This document shows, piece by piece, positions 11,265 through 13,095 of a stretch of DNA of 13,095 nt; the first letter of the stretch is position 1, and each line of letters starts with the position of its first letter. The position numbers and the translations under genes are program-made. The DNA comes from VRUE01 sp035266685 (GTDB lineage: Bacteria; Actinomycetota; Thermoleophilia; Solirubrobacterales; 70-9). A model generated the notes under the pieces. The model ran no database searches. It was not told the DNA's origin and saw nothing but the letters and a program-made list of their open reading frames with translations. The DNA lies in contig DATFMX010000131.1 of assembly GCA_035266685.1 (NCBI GenBank), forward strand, positions 1 to 13,095. Direction: 5' to 3'.

Positions 11265-11857
11265 TGCGGCGAATGCCCCGCGGCTGGCGACTCTGGTGGA
11301 GGAAGCGACGCTGGTACGAGCGCAACCGGCGGCCACTGCGCCGCCTGCGCCTCGCCCGCCACGCCGCGCGCGGCGGCTTCTTCATCCGCATGCCGGTCGA
11401 GGGCGAGGTCCTCGAGGCGCTCGACGAAGGCCGGCTGAGGATCGGCGAGGGGACGCTGCTCGAGCCCGGCTGCTGGCTGACCCTGGCGCCGGAGGGGCGG
11501 ATCGCGATCGGCGCCGGCTGCTTCCTCAACCGCAACACGATGCTGGCCGCGCAGGAGTCGATCGAGATCGGCGAGCACACGATGTTCGCCAACGGCTGCT
11601 TCGTCGGCGACGCCGAGCACCGCTTCGACGACCCGACCCGGCCGGTCACCTGGCAGGGCTTCACCAGCAAGGGTCCGGTGAGGATCGGCGCCAACTGCTG
11701 GTTCGGCGTCAACGTCGCCGTGACCAGCGGCGTGACGATCGGCGAGCGCTGCGTGATCGGCGCCAACTCAGTCGTCACCCGCGACATTCCGGCCGGCTCG
11801 ATCGCCGCCGGTGCGCCCGCACGTGTGATCAAGGCCATTCAATTCCGCGAGACCTAG
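11264..11857 (+). CDS. Left-handed beta-helix acyltransferase (WbbJ/maltose acetyltransferase type)
   Basis: Probably transfers an acyl group, often acetyl, to a sugar or cell-surface glycan. The 197-residue product has an Arg-rich N-terminus followed by imperfect hexapeptide repeats (for example IGEGTLLEPGCWLT, IAIGAGCFLNRNTM, IEIGEHTMFANGC, VRIGANCWFGVNVAV, VTIGERCVIGANSVV). It closes with the family end DIPAGSIAAGAPARVIK. The probable catalytic His is in GDAEHRFDD. Two starts are possible, ATG 11264 and ATG 11273 (MPRGW); neither has a clear SD, and any promoter must lie inside the 5' end of the divergent kinase gene. The true acceptor is unknown. It is 51 bp from panC, which has its own promoter-like box. 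Confidence 0.85.
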   Translation: MRRMPRGWRLWWRKRRWYERNRRPLRRLRLARHAARGGFFIRMPVEGEVLEALDEGRLRIGEGTLLEPGCWLTLAPEGRIAIGAGCFLNRNTMLAAQESIEIGEHTMFANGCFVGDAEHRFDDPTRPVTWQGFTSKGPVRIGANCWFGVNVAVTSGVTIGERCVIGANSVVTRDIPAGSIAAGAPARVIKAIQFRET

Positions 11858-11867
11858 TGCCTATACT
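11838..11867 (+). promoter_or_regulatory. Candidate panC promoter
   Basis: TATACT (11862-11867) with a weak TTCAAT (11838-11843) 18 nt upstream, lying across the end of the acyltransferase gene. Transcription would start near 11874, giving panC a leader of about 35 nt if ATG 11909 is used. Confidence 0.5.
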
Positions 11868-11908
11868 TCGAATCCGGCCGTGACCCGCAGCGAAGGGCAT
11901 GGACCATC

Positions 11909-12859
11909 ATGGACTCCGCACTCATTGACCGACCGCATGCTGCCGCAGGCGTGAAGCTCGTCCGGGCCAAGGACGAGTTGCGAGCGATCCTTGCCGCCGA
12001 GCGGGCGGCGGGGCGTTCGATCGGCCTGGTGCCGACGATGGGCTGCCTGCACGAGGGCCATGTCTCGCTGCTGCGCGCCGCCCGCGTCGAGTGCGACACG
12101 GTCGTGATGAGCCTGTTCGTCAACCCGACCCAGTTCGGCCCCGGCGAGGACCTCGAGCGCTACCCGCGCGACGAGCGGCGCGACGCCGAGCTGGCCGCCG
12201 AGGCCGGCGTCGACCTGATCTACGCGCCGCCGGTCGGCGAGGTCTACCCGCAGGGGTTCGAGACCACGGTCGAGGTCGGCGGGCTGACCGAGGTGCTCTG
12301 CGGCGACCCCGCGCGGCGCGGCCCGGAGCACTTCCGCGGCGTCACCACGGTCGTCGCCAAGCTGCTCAACAGCGTCCAGCCCGACGTCGCCTACTTCGGC
12401 CGCAAGGACGCCCAGCAGGTCGCCGTCATCCGTCGCATGGTGCGCGACCTCGACCTCCCCGTGCGGATCGAGGCGCTGCCGATCGTGCGCGAGCCCGACG
12501 GCCTGGCGATGAGCTCGCGCAACGCCTACCTGAGCGCCGCGGACCGCGAGCGGGCGACGGCGCTCTCGCGCGCCCTGCGCGAGGTCGAGCGGGTCGGGCG
12601 CGAGGACACGCTCGCCGCCGCGCTCGAGGCCGGCCGCCGCGTGCTCGCCGAGGCCGGGATCGAGCCCGAGTACCTAGAGGCCCGAGATCCAGAGAACTTG
12701 CAGCCGGTGACCGAGCTCAGCGAAGGCCCGGCCCTGGTGGCGCTAGCCGCCCAAATCGGCGAAGCCCGCCTAATCGACAACACCGAACTTCCCGCCGACG
12801 GGACGAAAACCCACGCATATCGTGGGAAATCGGCCCGTCGGCCCGACAAGGAGGGGTAA
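11909..12859 (+). CDS. panC: PanC, pantothenate synthetase
   Basis: Joins pantoate and beta-alanine with ATP to make pantothenate, the coenzyme A precursor. Adenylate-forming HIGH-type motif PTMGCLHEGH (42-51, with His48 and His51), FVNPTQFGPGEDLERYPR, the FRGVTTVVAKLLN segment, FGRKDAQQ and MSSRNAYLS are all present, so the enzyme looks active. Either ATG 11909 (GAAGGG just upstream) or GTG 11951 (VKLVRAKDEL, where most relatives begin) could be the start; 11909 adds 14 residues. Family homology ends at RLIDNTEL; about 22 further residues rich in Lys/Arg/Gly are encoded by a hairpin region, an unusual tail. Codon use loosens from about base 12670 (CTA, CAA, GAA, CGA). The stop TAA overlaps the panD ATG in TAATG, and PanD supplies beta-alanine, PanC's substrate. 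Confidence 0.96.
   Translation: MDSALIDRPHAAAGVKLVRAKDELRAILAAERAAGRSIGLVPTMGCLHEGHVSLLRAARVECDTVVMSLFVNPTQFGPGEDLERYPRDERRDAELAAEAGVDLIYAPPVGEVYPQGFETTVEVGGLTEVLCGDPARRGPEHFRGVTTVVAKLLNSVQPDVAYFGRKDAQQVAVIRRMVRDLDLPVRIEALPIVREPDGLAMSSRNAYLSAADRERATALSRALREVERVGREDTLAAALEAGRRVLAEAGIEPEYLEARDPENLQPVTELSEGPALVALAAQIGEARLIDNTELPADGTKTHAYRGKSARRPDKEG
12794..12842 (+). repeat. Two-tier hairpin in the 3' end of panC
   Basis: Outer arms GCCGACGGG (12794-12802) and CCCGTCGGC (12834-12842) pair exactly. Inside them CCCACG (12810-12815) pairs with CGTGGG (12821-12826) around CATAT. The two stems are separated by A-rich 7-nt internal loops of equal length. The element encodes the non-conserved PanC tail and ends 5 nt before the panD ribosome site AAGGAGG (12848-12854). 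Confidence 0.75.
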
Positions 12860-13095
12860 TGCAGAGGCAGATGCTTAAGTCGAAGATCCATCGGGCTACG
12901 GTGACTGACTGCGATGTCGACTACATCGGCTCGATCACGGTCGACACCGAGTTGATGGCGCAGGCCGACCTGATCACCAACGAGCAGGTCCATGTCTGGG
13001 ACATCGACAACGGCGCCCGCTTCGTCACCTACGTGATCGACGGCGAGCCCGGCTCGGGCACGATGCAGGTCAACGGCGCCGCCGCTCACCTGACC
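12859..13095 (+). CDS. panD: PanD, aspartate 1-decarboxylase (3' partial)
   Basis: Pyruvoyl-dependent enzyme that decarboxylates aspartate to beta-alanine for PanC. The frame runs 79 codons to the window end without a stop; the family is usually near 115-140 residues. The product reads MQRQMLKSKIHRATVT, then DYIGSITVD with the Gly-Ser pair (self-cleavage before Ser, which becomes the pyruvoyl group), followed by NEQVHVWDIDNGARFVTYVI and GSGTMQVNGAAAHL. ATG 12859 overlaps the panC stop and lies 4 nt after AAGGAGG. The more usual family start, the internal ATG at 12871 (MLKSKIHR), is 16 nt from that site and less likely, though possible. Confidence 0.94.
   Translation, partial: MQRQMLKSKIHRATVTDCDVDYIGSITVDTELMAQADLITNEQVHVWDIDNGARFVTYVIDGEPGSGTMQVNGAAAHLT

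Noticed and set aside
11252..11620. N-terminal extension of the ROK kinase frame
   Set aside because: It is antisense to the acyltransferase, lacks homology, and the kinase motif starts right after GTG 11251.
1..13095. tRNA, rRNA, riboswitch, transposase or integrase
   Set aside because: No cloverleaf, rRNA segment, known riboswitch core or DDE/tyrosine recombinase motif was recognised by eye on either strand.

Overview
The window reads as chromosomal DNA of a very GC-rich bacterium. The GC-rich codon use, actinobacterial-type promoters, a GAAC-N4-GTTC SOS box and apparently leaderless GTG genes all suggest Actinomycetota. My best guess is the Thermoleophilia/Solirubrobacterales side, but that is inference from gene style, not from a marker gene.

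Layout. (1) 1-2174: the end of a cell-wall (dcw-type) cluster, with murF (5' end outside the window) followed by mraY. (2) 2175-4123: a visibly lower-GC accessory block. It holds a leaderless gene for a nucleoside 2-deoxyribosyltransferase/TIR-like protein, apparently cut by an in-frame TAG. Convergent to it is a frameshifted gene of the AbiEi-like wHTH + DUF559 (Vsr-like nuclease) type. Two long-spaced inverted repeats with identical geometry lie at the start of that gene. (3) 4085-7120: uvrA behind a promoter carrying a perfect SOS (LexA) box, with an unusual Ser/Gly/Arg-rich insertion inside the protein. (4) 7121-10295: a CUT2-type sugar ABC transporter, with a lipoprotein (xylF-like), a single-domain ATPase and a permease (xylH-like). 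A strong hairpin lies between the first two genes. (5) 10292-11251 (minus): a ROK-family sugar kinase, convergent with and overlapping the permease. (6) 11264-11857: a left-handed beta-helix acyltransferase, divergent from the kinase with only 12 bp between start codons. (7) 11862-13095: panC-panD for pantothenate/CoA synthesis; panD runs off the window end.

How the parts work together. MurF and MraY are consecutive steps of peptidoglycan precursor synthesis. The transporter probably brings in a xylose- or glucose-like sugar, and the ROK kinase could phosphorylate it. PanC and PanD provide pantothenate and its beta-alanine precursor. The block at 2175-4123 sits where murD/ftsW/murG would often continue and resembles a degraded defence-type insertion.

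The points most worth a second look are: the paired inverted repeats with 27-nt spacers at the AbiEi-like gene; a shared 18-nt motif, in the same reading frame, in the murF tail and the uvrA insertion; the extreme GAA preference of the sugar-binding protein gene (about 40 GAA to 3 GAG); and three GTG genes that start 8-9 nt after a TANNNT box.
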